A stretch of DNA of 64,000 bases from the NCBI GenBank assembly GCA_947345935.1, contig CAMZZN010000005.1:1-64000 (forward strand), read 5' to 3'. The stretch comes from an uncultured Ruminococcus sp. (GTDB lineage: Bacteria > Bacillota > Clostridia > Oscillospirales > Ruminococcaceae). This document shows, piece by piece, positions 15,675-24,733 of the stretch (positions are counted from its first letter, which is position 1; every line of letters starts with the position of its first letter). A program made the translations under genes and the position numbers. A model generated the notes under the pieces. That model did no database searches and was not told the DNA's origin. It saw only the letters and a program-made list of their open reading frames with translations.

Positions 15675-16865
15675 TTATTTTGAGTCTGTATCTCCCTCCT
15701 GCGGCAGAAATGCAAAAGCTTTATCCATTGCTTCCGATACTCTTGCCTGTGCATTCTGAAACATATGGGAATAAACATTCAAAGTGGTTCCTGAATTACA
15801 GTGACCTAATGCACCTGAAACTGTTGTAACATCAAGGCCTGCTGAAATAAGCGAACTTGCTGCAAAGTGTCTGAAACTATGTATACCGTAAAAAGGCATA
15901 TCATTCTTCTCGCAGAACTCTTTCAGCCAGCCGTAAGGAGTCTGGTTGTTCATGGGTTCTCCGTTCCATTTCACAAAGAGCCTGTCGCTCTCGACCCACT
16001 TGTCTCCGAGTCGGAGAGCTTCTTCGTCCTGCTCCAGCTTATAGTCTTTCAGTATCTCCATTATATACGGAGATATTTTCAAAACTCGCTGGGAACGTTT
16101 TGTCTTTGTGGTGTCGGTATATATACCACGCTCTGCGGTATAATTTGAGGTCCGCTTAATGGTAATGATATTGTTCTCAAAATCAATATCCTTCCATTCA
16201 AGTCCGAGCATTTCACTTCTTCTGAATCCGCTGTAAGCTATCAGAAAGAAAAATGCCTTATACTTCAGAGGCTCTCCATTAATAGCTGTAAGCAAATGTG
16301 CCATCTCTTCCTGTGAATAAATCTGTTTCTCCTTAACTTCACCTTTTGGAACCGTGACTTTTCTGCACGGATTATCTGAAAGCAAATCCATTTTTACTGC
16401 ATAACTGAACACATCACTGATAAAGCTGAGATTATGACGAATAGTCTTCTGCGCAAGAGGCTTGCCTGTCTTCTCATTTGCCCCCTCTTTGGCGAGAGAG
16501 TTCACAAAACCTTGCAACTGCCTTGCTGTGATTTTATCCATTCTCAGATGTCCTATTGCATTATAGACTCTTTTACGGAGCTGAAGCATCCTCTCGTAAG
16601 TTGTACTTCTCAGATTAAGCTTTGCATACTCTTCAAACCATTCCTCTGCAAAGTCCTGAAATTTTACAGCCGTAGTCTTATATCCATGACTTACCTGTTC
16701 TTCAAAAAGTACTGCCTGACGTTTAAGTTCCTTTTCAATCTGCCTTTTACTCATATTTTCATTAGGTTTCCACGTCATTGACTGTTCCTTGTGATTACCA
16801 TTTATATCGTAGCCGCAGCTCACTCTGATGAGGTAGCTTTTGCCACGTTTCTGTATTGTAGCCAT
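15675..16865 (-). CDS. Tyrosine site-specific integrase
   Basis: The product has 396 residues. An N-terminal arm-binding domain (GKSYLIRVSCGYD) and SAM-like core-binding domain (residues about 60-165) precede the catalytic domain. The catalytic residues are visible: Arg in IAYSGFRRSEMLGL, Lys-bearing beta hairpin, HSFRHFAAS (His-x-x-Arg), GHCNSG and the nucleophilic Tyr in LNVYSHMFQ. It integrates and excises the element by strand exchange through a 3'-phosphotyrosyl bond. Start ATG 16865 follows TGGAGGAAATAT; the in-frame extension to 16910 lacks a ribosome binding site. It sits beside the excisionase and the left repeat. Confidence 0.93.
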   Translation of the reverse strand: MATIQKRGKSYLIRVSCGYDINGNHKEQSMTWKPNENMSKRQIEKELKRQAVLFEEQVSHGYKTTAVKFQDFAEEWFEEYAKLNLRSTTYERMLQLRKRVYNAIGHLRMDKITARQLQGFVNSLAKEGANEKTGKPLAQKTIRHNLSFISDVFSYAVKMDLLSDNPCRKVTVPKGEVKEKQIYSQEEMAHLLTAINGEPLKYKAFFFLIAYSGFRRSEMLGLEWKDIDFENNIITIKRTSNYTAERGIYTDTTKTKRSQRVLKISPYIMEILKDYKLEQDEEALRLGDKWVESDRLFVKWNGEPMNNQTPYGWLKEFCEKNDMPFYGIHSFRHFAASSLISAGLDVTTVSGALGHCNSGTTLNVYSHMFQNAQARVSEAMDKAFAFLPQEGDTDSK

Positions 16866-16916
16866 ATATTTCCTCCATAAAGAAATATGACCTGCCTTTC
16901 GGCAGGCCACGTTATT

Positions 16917-17204
16917 TCATGATGCAAAATAGCTTAAAAGTTCATCCTTTGAAACGAGGATCTTTCCGCGAACGCCTGCACCACATCTCACACTTTTTAT
17001 CTTGCCCTGAAGCACAAGCTGTCTAAGGGTATGCATGGATAAACCGGGGATAATATCCAAACTCTCCTTCAGTGTGAGCATCTCAACAGGTTTCTTGGGC
17101 TGCTGTATAGGCATTACATCAGACGGCACCTCTCCGGCTGATGTAAGTTCAAAAATGATTGCAACAAGCTGTTTAGCAAGCTCTGCTTTTCTTTCCGGTA
17201 ACAT
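16917..17204 (-). CDS. Excisionase-like helix-turn-helix protein
   Basis: The product has 95 residues. The C-terminal half is an HTH_17/MerR-like winged helix (LTLKESLDIIPGLSMHTLRQ, then VRCGAGVRGKILVSKDELLSYF) as in excisionases. It lies directly upstream of the integrase, about 50 bases apart, behind AAGGAGGAAATTTA. It likely binds att DNA to favour excision. Confidence 0.82.
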   Translation of the reverse strand: MLPERKAELAKQLVAIIFELTSAGEVPSDVMPIQQPKKPVEMLTLKESLDIIPGLSMHTLRQLVLQGKIKSVRCGAGVRGKILVSKDELLSYFAS

Positions 17205-17305
17205 TAAATTTCCTCCTTAGATTTTGTAGCAGTACTATTGACCTGCTCCGTTATTTATCGTATAATATAGATGTATGGTAGTGCCCCGAAGGGCACACCA
17301 CAGTC

Positions 17306-18457
17306 TTAGAACTTATTCTCGTCATAGCTCGGCATCGGTGGATACATACCACCTGTCAGATCAATGTCGAAGATAGGTCCGGCATAGACCGACACATTTG
17401 ACGGATAACCATTCTGCTGACCGTACTGCTGCATAGCTAATGCCAAATTAGCAGCTTCACGCTGATGTTCTTGTGCATATGCAGTGGTTTGCTCAACAAG
17501 CTCGTTAAAACCTGCAAAGTTAGACTCCGGAGTACCCTTGATACGGAATGTGGGACCAGTTACTACATTGGTGTTGGGATAGCTATTTACCGTTGTTTCG
17601 ACTGTTGTGGGAACAGATTCAACCGTAGAAACAGGAGTGGAAAACTCCTGTGTCTGCTGTGGCATAGAATCATTTGAAGAAACGTTTGCTACTGTGGGTG
17701 TGGTTACAGGCATAGCCTGTGTCTGAGGCATATAGGGCGTGTAGTTTACATTATTCATAGAATTACCTCCATAATACTTCTTATTATCGCAGCTGGGATA
17801 ATCCCAGCCGCTGAAAAGAATTTTGTTTGTAAGACTTACGGAATCAGTGAATGATGATATCTCCTCAACCGTAGCTTCGGTTATGAACGTAGACTCATCC
17901 AGCTCAAGAAAGTCGAAACTTTCTTCCTTTGAGTAGTCAGTATGGTCAACGAAGTCATTAGCACTCGCTGTGATTATCTCAAAGCCATACTTTTTGAGTA
18001 AATTATTAGTCTTTTGCTTAACTCTGTTAAGGTCAGCGGGGCTCTGTGAAAATTTGTGTCCTGTCACAGCATTTACGGCATCAAGTACAACGTGAAAATG
18101 CAGATACACGCTGTCTGTGTGACCGGCGATAATCGCCATATTTTCGGGATAAATTGTTGACACAATTTCTTTGACAACCCTGAGAACCTCTAAAGGCGAC
18201 TTGCTTTCACCGCATGGTGCTAAAGCAAGTACAAAATGCTCACCTTGCTTTCCGTGTGTCTTGTTATGCAAGAGCTTATTTCGCAGCATATCTTCAAGAG
18301 GATGATTTTTAGAACAACCATGTGTTGCCACGAGATTACCATTATCGGTCTTTGCCGAATCTGTAATATAATCATACACTCCCTGCAAGTATTTCTTATT
18401 GTTATTACGTCCGTTTATAAACTTGAGAACAGCAGCAAATGTATTAGGCTTACTCAT
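17306..18457 (-). CDS. Relaxase / mobilization nuclease
   Basis: The product has 383 residues. The N-terminal half has the relaxase fold: YITDSAKT region, then GHTDSVYLHFHVVLDAVN with the metal-binding His-x-His, followed by TGHKFSQS. This protein nicks oriT and leads the transferred strand. The second half (from about residue 220) is low-complexity, rich in Gln, Pro, Thr and Val, and may be a flexible linker. Its start overlaps the end of the MobC-like gene by 8 bases. A short GTGCCC/GGGCAC hairpin lies downstream near 17281-17298. Confidence 0.85.
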   Translation of the reverse strand: MSKPNTFAAVLKFINGRNNNKKYLQGVYDYITDSAKTDNGNLVATHGCSKNHPLEDMLRNKLLHNKTHGKQGEHFVLALAPCGESKSPLEVLRVVKEIVSTIYPENMAIIAGHTDSVYLHFHVVLDAVNAVTGHKFSQSPADLNRVKQKTNNLLKKYGFEIITASANDFVDHTDYSKEESFDFLELDESTFITEATVEEISSFTDSVSLTNKILFSGWDYPSCDNKKYYGGNSMNNVNYTPYMPQTQAMPVTTPTVANVSSNDSMPQQTQEFSTPVSTVESVPTTVETTVNSYPNTNVVTGPTFRIKGTPESNFAGFNELVEQTTAYAQEHQREAANLALAMQQYGQQNGYPSNVSVYAGPIFDIDLTGGMYPPMPSYDENKF

Positions 18458-18800
18458 CTAAATCAACCTCCTCGCTATCAGTGCGGATATCCGTCAGTTT
18501 TGAAGAAACTGTATTAAGCTGTGTGGATACATCATTAAGAGCTGCTATTATAGCTCTTAACGACTCTTCTGGAATACCTCCGTTGCTACGAAAGTATTCG
18601 AGGTCAGTGTGAATCAGGAAAAGATTCTTAGCGATCTCTGAACCTTCTGAGAGAAGCACCAGCTTCTCCTTGCCGGATAAAAGTGAACGAATGAAGTCGC
18701 TCATGCTCAAGCCGACTTCATCAGCACATTTTTTGTATTCTGCTTTTTGGTCAAGAGAGCAACGGAATTTGATCTCTGACTCCTTAATATCATTAGCCAT
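18450..18800 (-). CDS. MobC-like relaxosome protein (ribbon-helix-helix)
   Basis: The product has 116 residues. It starts with a ribbon-helix-helix pattern (ESEIKFRCSLDQKAEYKKCA, then GLSMSDFIRSLLSG) and continues with helices, as in MobC proteins that bind oriT and help the relaxase. The start at 18800 is fixed by AAGGAGGCCATTAAA; the longer in-frame reading to 18884 has no such site. Confidence 0.82.
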   Translation of the reverse strand: MANDIKESEIKFRCSLDQKAEYKKCADEVGLSMSDFIRSLLSGKEKLVLLSEGSEIAKNLFLIHTDLEYFRSNGGIPEESLRAIIAALNDVSTQLNTVSSKLTDIRTDSEEVDLDE

Positions 18801-18950
18801 TTTAATGGCCTCCTTTCGTTTATAGTTGTGGGGACAGCTGCTAATCCTGTACCGTTCATTCCCACATAATACACTTGCTCCCACACCTTATGGTGCAGTC
18901 GAATGAATACCTACACCCCGGGGCCGGAGCCCCAGGATATAGATACTTTT
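18801..18950. other. Candidate origin of transfer (oriT)
   Basis: The gap upstream of mobC holds two inverted repeats: CACC-TTAT-GGTG (18884-18895) and GGGGC-CGGA-GCCCC (18920-18933). On the minus strand the first hairpin is followed within a few bases by TGGGAGCAAGTGTATTATG, a plausible nic region. oriT sites usually lie next to mobC/relaxase genes. The second hairpin may instead end transcription of the primase gene. Confidence 0.4.
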
Positions 18951-20318
18951 TCACTCCTCAGATTCGTTGTCAGGCACCTGACTCTCGCCTCCGACGAGCG
19001 ATAGTCCAATGAAGCCCTGAACACTGTTTCCAGCGCTGTCAGGAGCTCTGCCATCAGTGATTGATGCGTCGTAGTTTCTGACCTTGTCGTAAAATCTGTT
19101 TCTGCCCTCTGGTTTTAATGCATTAGCTTTACAGAAAGCTGTATACGCCGCATAGAGTGCAACCTTTGATACCTTTCCATTATCTGAAAGCTTACACTTC
19201 TCATCAAGGAAACCCTCCGCACTATGGATAATGTGTCTACGGTGATTTATGTGTTCTTCGCCAAGTTGTGACATCTTGAAGTCGTACTTGTCCATGATAA
19301 GTCTTTTCAAGCTATCAAGAGCAAGCGAAAAGATAACATCCTTCTCTGCAAAAAGCTTTTCCTCAAGGTCAAGATCTATCTCATTTTCAGGAATAGTGCG
19401 ATTGAAGATAATATAAACCAATCTGTCGATGATAGCATCGTCCATATAAGTGAACTCCACATCGGAATTTCCAGCAAAGACAAAGCTGAGAGTAGCAACG
19501 AAATCACGCTGTTTCTCATACTTCTCTGAGCCTGTCGTGTACTCGCACGATATCAAGGACTTGAAGCTCTCCTCATTACTATTCGGTCTTGTACTTGTCT
19601 CACGGCTGATATTACAGCGTTTACCCTCATAATGAGCCTTCGCTCTTTCACCACTCATAGTATGAAACGGTTCATGGGATACCAGGCCTCCGCCGATTAC
19701 AGCTTCGAGAACATTGAGTATAGTGCTCTTGCCCGTCCGACCGATGCCGTAGAATACGAAAGCCTTACGTCCTTTGGTTAAGCTGCTTATGCAGTATCCA
19801 AGCACCCTCATAAGGCACTCATACTGCTCCATTCCTACGCTGGTTTCGATATAATGCTTAAAATTAGGCGCATCATCGAGTTTGCAATGAGGGCGGTAAC
19901 GTATGTTTATCACATAATCAAATTTGAACTCGCCACGAACCGGAACAAGTTCCTGTCTCAGAACATCATATACACCATGTGACAGGTTGACTAACATTTG
20001 TCCTTTCCAGAACTCTTCAGTCAGGTCAATCTGTAATTCAGGCATGTAGCAGAGACGTTTCATTGCTTCTTTGATCTCATTGTTTGGAACAATGCATTTC
20101 GCTTTGTCATCAAGAAGACCGAAAACAAGCGCTTCTGCATCAGCTGAATTCAAACGTTGATAATACAGCGGCAATTTGAGTACGGGTGCCCTGTTGTCAT
20201 AAAAGAGTATTTCTCTTTTAACAATCTCAGGAACGATCTCGTCTGCTGCATGATCAGGATCAGCTACCGGTATCCTCGGGATATTTTTAATTCTGTTAGT
20301 TAAATCTTTAATTTTCAA
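18951..20318 (-). CDS. P4-type primase-helicase (D5-like replication protein)
   Basis: The product has 455 residues. The superfamily 3 helicase core holds KAFVFYGIGRTGKSTILNV (Walker A, near residue 195), then TLSFVFAGNSDVEFT and DDAIIDRLVYIIF (sensor and arginine-finger regions). A C-terminal winged-helix part follows. Such proteins start replication of phage-plasmids and integrative elements. I set the start at TTG 20318 because a perfect AAAGGAGGTG lies 9 bases before it; the longer ATG form to 20423 would run through that site. No N-terminal Toprim/primase domain is visible, so it is mainly the helicase part. Confidence 0.82.
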   Translation of the reverse strand: MKIKDLTNRIKNIPRIPVADPDHAADEIVPEIVKREILFYDNRAPVLKLPLYYQRLNSADAEALVFGLLDDKAKCIVPNNEIKEAMKRLCYMPELQIDLTEEFWKGQMLVNLSHGVYDVLRQELVPVRGEFKFDYVINIRYRPHCKLDDAPNFKHYIETSVGMEQYECLMRVLGYCISSLTKGRKAFVFYGIGRTGKSTILNVLEAVIGGGLVSHEPFHTMSGERAKAHYEGKRCNISRETSTRPNSNEESFKSLISCEYTTGSEKYEKQRDFVATLSFVFAGNSDVEFTYMDDAIIDRLVYIIFNRTIPENEIDLDLEEKLFAEKDVIFSLALDSLKRLIMDKYDFKMSQLGEEHINHRRHIIHSAEGFLDEKCKLSDNGKVSKVALYAAYTAFCKANALKPEGRNRFYDKVRNYDASITDGRAPDSAGNSVQGFIGLSLVGGESQVPDNESEE

Positions 20319-20447
20319 GTTGCTTGCACCTCCTTTTGGAAGCACATTCTTCCGCAAATGGAACTTCAGAGTGTGCGAGCGGACCACAGCGCAAAACAGT
20401 GTGATCCTTGCGGGCGTGGGCACGCATGCGTTCTTGTCGACATCACT

Positions 20448-20476
20448 ATTATACTATACCCACAAAACAAAGTCAA
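20448..20476 (-). promoter_or_regulatory. Predicted promoter of the primase-helicase gene
   Basis: On the minus strand TTGACT (20476-20471), a 17-base spacer and TATAAT (20453-20448), a near-consensus sigma-70 promoter. Confidence 0.7.
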
Positions 20477-20487
20477 TAGATTTAACT

Positions 20488-20591
20488 AATTATCTTTTTA
20501 TACGTGCTTTGTCACAAATACATCAGTTTGTTCCACTATGCTTTTGTTGTAATTGAATTATTTTTATCGATAAATTCCTAAAAAGATAATT
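20488..20591. repeat. 13-bp inverted repeat in the divergent intergenic region
   Basis: AATTATCTTTTTA (20488-20500) is matched by its exact complement TAAAAAGATAATT (20579-20591). It sits between the divergently read primase-helicase gene and the 20620 gene. It may be a regulator-binding pair or part of a replication origin. Confidence 0.4.
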
Positions 20592-20619
20592 GGATAATTA
20601 AGTTAGGAGCCAGGTACTT

Positions 20620-21618
20620 ATGGAGTATAAAGACTTTATCAATAAGCTTTACATTAAAGGAGCAGGGATCATAAAAGCCAAGCTCACAAAGTATTTATTT
20701 CTGAATGCTGTAAATGATACTTCGATTATAACTAACAATCGCATCTCTGATGAGTCGTACAAAGGATACAACCGCGGTAACTCTATCAATCGTATCGCAT
20801 ACGATGTGATTAATAGCTTAAAGCAGTCAGGAATAGAGTCGTGTATTGAAGAGTACTTAAACAAAATGCAGGATAAGGAATCCGAAAATGTCCAAAAGAT
20901 TTGTTGTAAGTTCAAAGAAGACATTCCTGATATAACTCCCGAAAATAAATGTAAGAAGATTGCAGATTTTTTTATTGACGAGGTATTAAGACCAGCTGCA
21001 AAAGAATATGAAAAGACAATTTCAAGAACTAAAGATATTTCAACCAGAAAAGATCCTGCTTCTGTTCAAGGGTCCCCAAATGCTGAAAGTGCCATTGATG
21101 GTTATTCCGAAGACAATAGCAATAATATAACCAATATAAGCACTACCAATATCAATGAAACAGTTGTTAGTTCAATGATAAACAACACGACACTTATCAA
21201 CGATAACAGAAGCAATACTATCGTTATCAATACATTGTCAAAAAACGCAAGTGAGCTTGAAGGGCTAAAGGCTCTTATCACTGAATTAAATACAATCTTT
21301 ATGAATCTAGATGAAATAGGTCTAATACTTCATATGTCATCTTGGCTCAAATCTGATGATGAGCAGAATGAGAAAGAACAGCAATTTGAAGCTCTGAAAG
21401 TCGATTTTATTAAGGAACACAATAAGCTACGCCGTTATTATCTTAGCTTTTCTGAACTCAGAGAAATGTTTGATGAGTTACGCTCACTGTCACATACATT
21501 GACATTCTGGTATGGATACAGGAACGATGAACAGAATAAAACCAGAATAGAATGTGATCATCAGATAGAGAAATACAGAAAATGTATAGAAGCGGTGTGG
21601 AATGCACTTTCTGAGTGA
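20620..21618 (+). CDS. Hypothetical protein, 332 residues, unrecognised
   Basis: I do not recognise a family. The first 130 residues are helical and basic (KDFINKLYIKGAGIIKAKLT). Residues about 140-205 are a low-complexity Asn/Thr/Ser/Ile linker. The last 120 residues are a charged helical bundle (ELREMFDELRSLSHTLTFW). There is no signal peptide or membrane helix. It is read opposite to the neighbouring mobilization genes and starts behind TTAGGAG. It could be a cargo defence or regulatory protein. Confidence 0.7.
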   Translation: MEYKDFINKLYIKGAGIIKAKLTKYLFLNAVNDTSIITNNRISDESYKGYNRGNSINRIAYDVINSLKQSGIESCIEEYLNKMQDKESENVQKICCKFKEDIPDITPENKCKKIADFFIDEVLRPAAKEYEKTISRTKDISTRKDPASVQGSPNAESAIDGYSEDNSNNITNISTTNINETVVSSMINNTTLINDNRSNTIVINTLSKNASELEGLKALITELNTIFMNLDEIGLILHMSSWLKSDDEQNEKEQQFEALKVDFIKEHNKLRRYYLSFSELREMFDELRSLSHTLTFWYGYRNDEQNKTRIECDHQIEKYRKCIEAVWNALSE

Positions 21619-21639
21619 TGTAAGCTTATATATTTCGGA

Positions 21640-21677
21640 ATACCATTTTTACCACTTTTTTCACGCAAAAGATTTTT
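21640..21677. repeat. 38-bp imperfect direct repeat, left copy
   Basis: These 38 bases, containing TACCACTTTTTTCA, recur at 31128-31165 with three mismatches. The two copies bracket the cargo from the resolvase to just past the restriction gene. Confidence 0.5.
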
Positions 21678-21709
21678 TAGCCTGCCCCACGAAGGGGCAA
21701 ACCTTATAT

Positions 21710-22315
21710 TTACTTTTGATTTTTATTGTAAAGCCTGTAGTAGCATGAGCGAGATATGCCAAGCTCTCGCATTGCCTCGACTGGCTTTTTCTTTCCGCAA
21801 CGGACTTCAGCCATCACTTGCTGCCAATTCTCCGGTAGAGGTTTTGATGGTCGCCCGAAGCGGACGTTTTTCTTTTTAGCCGCCTCTATCCCCTCACGCT
21901 GACGAGCACGGATTTTATTACGTTCATTCTCAGCGATAGCTCCAAGCACTTCGATAAGGATAGCATTTATCATTTCAAGTACCCAAGCCTGCTCCGGTGG
22001 AAAGTCTGTGAGAGTTGTGTGGATATCGAGTATCTTTACACGGACTCCAATTTTCTTGAATTCTTCCAGCTCACGTTTGATATCGGACTTGTTACGACTC
22101 AACCTATCAAGCTCTTTGATAATGAGAGTATCACCGCTGCGGAGGATTTGACGTTTCAGATACTGATAGCCTTCACGCTCAGTATCTTTACCTGACGCTT
22201 TGTCAATGATGATATTCTGTTGAAGAACTCCGAACTTAGTCAAAGCTTCAAGCTGCCTATCCTCATTCTGCTCACGACTTGATACACGAGCATAACCATA
22301 AATTCTATTATCCAT
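21710..22315 (-). CDS. Small serine resolvase/invertase
   Basis: The product has 201 residues. The resolvase domain begins IYGYARVSSREQNEDRQLEAL (catalytic Ser near residue 10) and continues IIKELDRLSRNKSDI. A C-terminal helix-turn-helix (KPVEAMRELGISRSCYYRLY) follows. Size and layout match Tn3-type resolvases and DNA invertases. The start at 22315 follows TTGGAGGTCGT. A candidate recombination site lies immediately upstream. It may resolve multimers of the element. Confidence 0.9.
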   Translation of the reverse strand: MDNRIYGYARVSSREQNEDRQLEALTKFGVLQQNIIIDKASGKDTEREGYQYLKRQILRSGDTLIIKELDRLSRNKSDIKRELEEFKKIGVRVKILDIHTTLTDFPPEQAWVLEMINAILIEVLGAIAENERNKIRARQREGIEAAKKKNVRFGRPSKPLPENWQQVMAEVRCGKKKPVEAMRELGISRSCYYRLYNKNQK

Positions 22316-22335
22316 ACGACCTCCAATCTGTCCCA

Positions 22336-22385
22336 AAAAGTGGTGGTGACTTTCGGAACGTCCCAAAAGTCAAAACACCACTTTT
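22336..22385. promoter_or_regulatory. Candidate res site upstream of the resolvase
   Basis: AAAAGTGGTG (22336-22345) faces CACCACTTTT (22376-22385). Two TTTCGGAAC motifs (about 22351 and 22384) and two TCCCAAAA motifs lie in the same 70 bases. Repeated short motifs next to a resolvase gene are typical of its binding site. Confidence 0.4.
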
Positions 22386-22433
22386 CGGAACAGTTTTTTT
22401 GCTGTTTTTCGGCTGTGCCATAAAGTATACTTT

Positions 22434-23402
22434 TCAGAACGCTGAACAGTATCCCTCATAAACACTTTCACACTCCTCAAACCTAATAGCCCTGAGCGTT
22501 TCATGGAGCAGGTTTGTATCGACAAGCATATCCTCAACCTCATCGGGAGTATAGCCGTAGTCAAGGAGAAGTTCTACATCAGCACTGTCTACACCATAGC
22601 AACCGCAATATGCAAGAAGCAGTTCTTCGTGTATGGGATAATAGTCAGCGGAGTTATACCAACTGAAATGACTTGAAGCTGTGAGGTATTCAAACTCTGC
22701 TCTTGACACAGTTCCGTTTTCATCGATTTTGAGAATGTCACCCTCAACGACCTCAACCTTTTCAGCATCGAACTTATGGAAGCCAACTTTCTTCAAGGCG
22801 TTCTTCATAATAGATTCAGTTGAAGCGTAAATGTAAATTCCTAAAGCTTCAAAGTGGAGCAGGCACATAGGATTGCTACCTTTTATAATGTATAAGCGGT
22901 TGTGCTGGTCGAGAGCCGTGAAAGTGAAATTGTCCTCAACGGTTTCAGCCATATATTTTAAGCTGTCGAAGTCAAGTTTTCCTTGCTGTTCGATAAGCTG
23001 ACAAGCTACATAACTATCGGTTTCAATGTGGCTTTCAGGCACTAAACCTTTCTTGCGAAGTTCTTTATCATTCCAGAGAACTCCGTTATGGGCAAATGCA
23101 AATGCCGTATCTCCAGCCACACAAGAGAACGGATGATTGTTATAATTGTGCTTTTTATCGCCCTGGGTAGCCATGCGGGTGTGACCCATGATAGCTTTTG
23201 TATCATCAGGAGCATTGAATCTGATAAGATGTGCCGCCCTCGGACGTTTATAAACCGTAACCTTGCCGTCCTTAATGTATGAGATACCGGCGGCATCCGT
23301 GCCACGTTCCTCGGCTGCATTTGCCAAAGCCTGTGTAAGTTTTTTCAGTATTTTTTTCGGAATGATTCCCTTGTAATCGAGCCAGCCATAAAGTGCACAC
23401 AT
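22434..23402 (-). CDS. Class II glutamine amidotransferase
   Basis: The product has 322 residues. It starts MCALYGW, so Cys2 is the N-terminal nucleophile after removal of Met. Class II (Ntn) glutaminase motifs follow: RGTDAAGISY, MGHTRMATQGD, and FAFAHNGVLWN. The C-terminal 90 residues are an acidic extension that may bind a partner. Class II glutaminases release ammonia for a synthase partner. The amidoligase two genes upstream is the obvious candidate, a pairing recorded for amidoligase neighbourhoods. It is 2 bases from the 60-residue gene, so they are one operon. Confidence 0.87.
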   Translation of the reverse strand: MCALYGWLDYKGIIPKKILKKLTQALANAAEERGTDAAGISYIKDGKVTVYKRPRAAHLIRFNAPDDTKAIMGHTRMATQGDKKHNYNNHPFSCVAGDTAFAFAHNGVLWNDKELRKKGLVPESHIETDSYVACQLIEQQGKLDFDSLKYMAETVEDNFTFTALDQHNRLYIIKGSNPMCLLHFEALGIYIYASTESIMKNALKKVGFHKFDAEKVEVVEGDILKIDENGTVSRAEFEYLTASSHFSWYNSADYYPIHEELLLAYCGCYGVDSADVELLLDYGYTPDEVEDMLVDTNLLHETLRAIRFEECESVYEGYCSAF

Positions 23403-23403
23403 T

Positions 23404-23586
23404 CTAATTCTCCTCCTTGTAATTAACGTCTAAAAGTGCCTGATTTCCGTCGTTTAATACTTCCATTACGACTTCTCCGATTTTGTCAACAAGAACTGTC
23501 GCAGCAATCAGAGCGGCTAATTTAAGCACATCACCGACAGGATTTCCAGTCGGTACAGCCTTAATAAAATCAATTGGTTTCATCAC
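23404..23586 (-). CDS. 60-residue protein between amidoligase and glutaminase genes
   Basis: I do not recognise a family. The product has a short N-terminal segment (KPIDFIKAVPTGNPVG), a hydrophobic helix (residues 20-36) and an acidic end. It overlaps the amidoligase stop by ATGA and is 2 bases from the glutaminase gene. Its size and tight coupling make it a candidate peptide substrate or membrane anchor for the modifying enzymes. Confidence 0.55.
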   Translation of the reverse strand: MMKPIDFIKAVPTGNPVGDVLKLAALIAATVLVDKIGEVVMEVLNDGNQALLDVNYKEEN

Positions 23587-24677
23587 ATTTCCTCCTGTAT
23601 TTCAATTTCCTCATTGATGTAAAGCTTTCTTTCCTTGAGATACTGGATAAGTTCAGTATCTTTAATGTTTGATACAAATTCCGACCATGAAAGCTTCTGC
23701 AAACTCTCGTCAGACATAGAAATAGCCACATTGCAAATCTCATTTACGAGCTGCAATGTGGCTATAAATGTATTCAGCTTAAGCGTTCCACGGAACAGGC
23801 GGAACTCTATTGTGCTGTAGTTGCAAAGATTGACAGCAGCATATCTTCCGAAGTTTCCCTTTTTCGCCTTATCCATTATAGCTTTTGGTGAATTTTCGTA
23901 ACCGTAGCGAGCAGCCCAGCGATTAATCGTATATTCAGAACGACGGCTGAATTTAAGTAGTTCATTCCAATGGTGTTCCACAAAGTAGAGAACACGGCTT
24001 ATTACTTCATCCTGCTCCTCTCTTGATTCGCCAAAACAAATTCTGTTTACATGGATATGAAGCCCACAAGTTGAGGTTTGATGTGAACGATAACCAAGTG
24101 ATACAGCCTTTTTCATGATTTCAGACCAGCAATAATTCTTGTGATAATCCAGCGTCATAGGGTGGCTGACAATCTCCATACCGTCATCAAGTGAACCGTC
24201 TGATTTTATGTAAATATGCTCATTATCCTCATTGCCAATATCAAGGATCTCTCTCGCATTGTCGCTGTCTTTGCCTGCTCCGTCAATTTCAAGCTCAACG
24301 CCGAAATATCTCGAATTATCGCCGTAAAATACCGGTTCAGGCTTGTAACCATATTCCTTAATTGAACTATTCTCATTGGCGATATCATGGTAACATTCAG
24401 AGCAGTAATCTGAATTATTGTAGTGATATGCGTCATCAACGTGTACGAGTGCATCACAATTTTCGCAACGGGTATAATAATTATCGTAGCAGTAACGGCA
24501 AAGATTCGTATATTCGTCACCATAAGCGTCAGAGTCGAATATAGTCGCACCGCATCTGTCACAAGTGCAACAGTAGCGTTCTACACAGTCAGAACAGACA
24601 ATTTGTCCGTTTACCATACTATAGTCATCATCTGTAATTTCATTTCCACAGTGTGAGCAAATTAATTTTTCTTCCAT
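23583..24677 (-). CDS. Amidoligase with N-terminal multi-zinc-finger region
   Basis: The product has 364 residues. Residues 7-100 hold many Cys pairs (CSHCGNEI, CSDCVERYCCTCDRCG, CRYCYDNYYTRCENC, CSECYHDI), i.e. several LIM/treble-clef-like zinc sites. The amidoligase domain follows: YFGVELEIDG, IKSDGSLDDGMEIVSHPM, CGLHIHVNR (metal His pair) and TIEFRLFRGTL. It is related in fold but not in layout to the amidoligases of modules A and B. The start at 24677 lies behind TTTGGAGGAAATCAAA. The zinc region probably recognises the target. Confidence 0.85.
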   Translation of the reverse strand: MEEKLICSHCGNEITDDDYSMVNGQIVCSDCVERYCCTCDRCGATIFDSDAYGDEYTNLCRYCYDNYYTRCENCDALVHVDDAYHYNNSDYCSECYHDIANENSSIKEYGYKPEPVFYGDNSRYFGVELEIDGAGKDSDNAREILDIGNEDNEHIYIKSDGSLDDGMEIVSHPMTLDYHKNYCWSEIMKKAVSLGYRSHQTSTCGLHIHVNRICFGESREEQDEVISRVLYFVEHHWNELLKFSRRSEYTINRWAARYGYENSPKAIMDKAKKGNFGRYAAVNLCNYSTIEFRLFRGTLKLNTFIATLQLVNEICNVAISMSDESLQKLSWSEFVSNIKDTELIQYLKERKLYINEEIEIQEEM

Positions 24678-24733
24678 TTTGATTTCCTCCAAAACAACGT
24701 AAAATAGCCGCTCCCGAAGGAGCGGCATTGTCA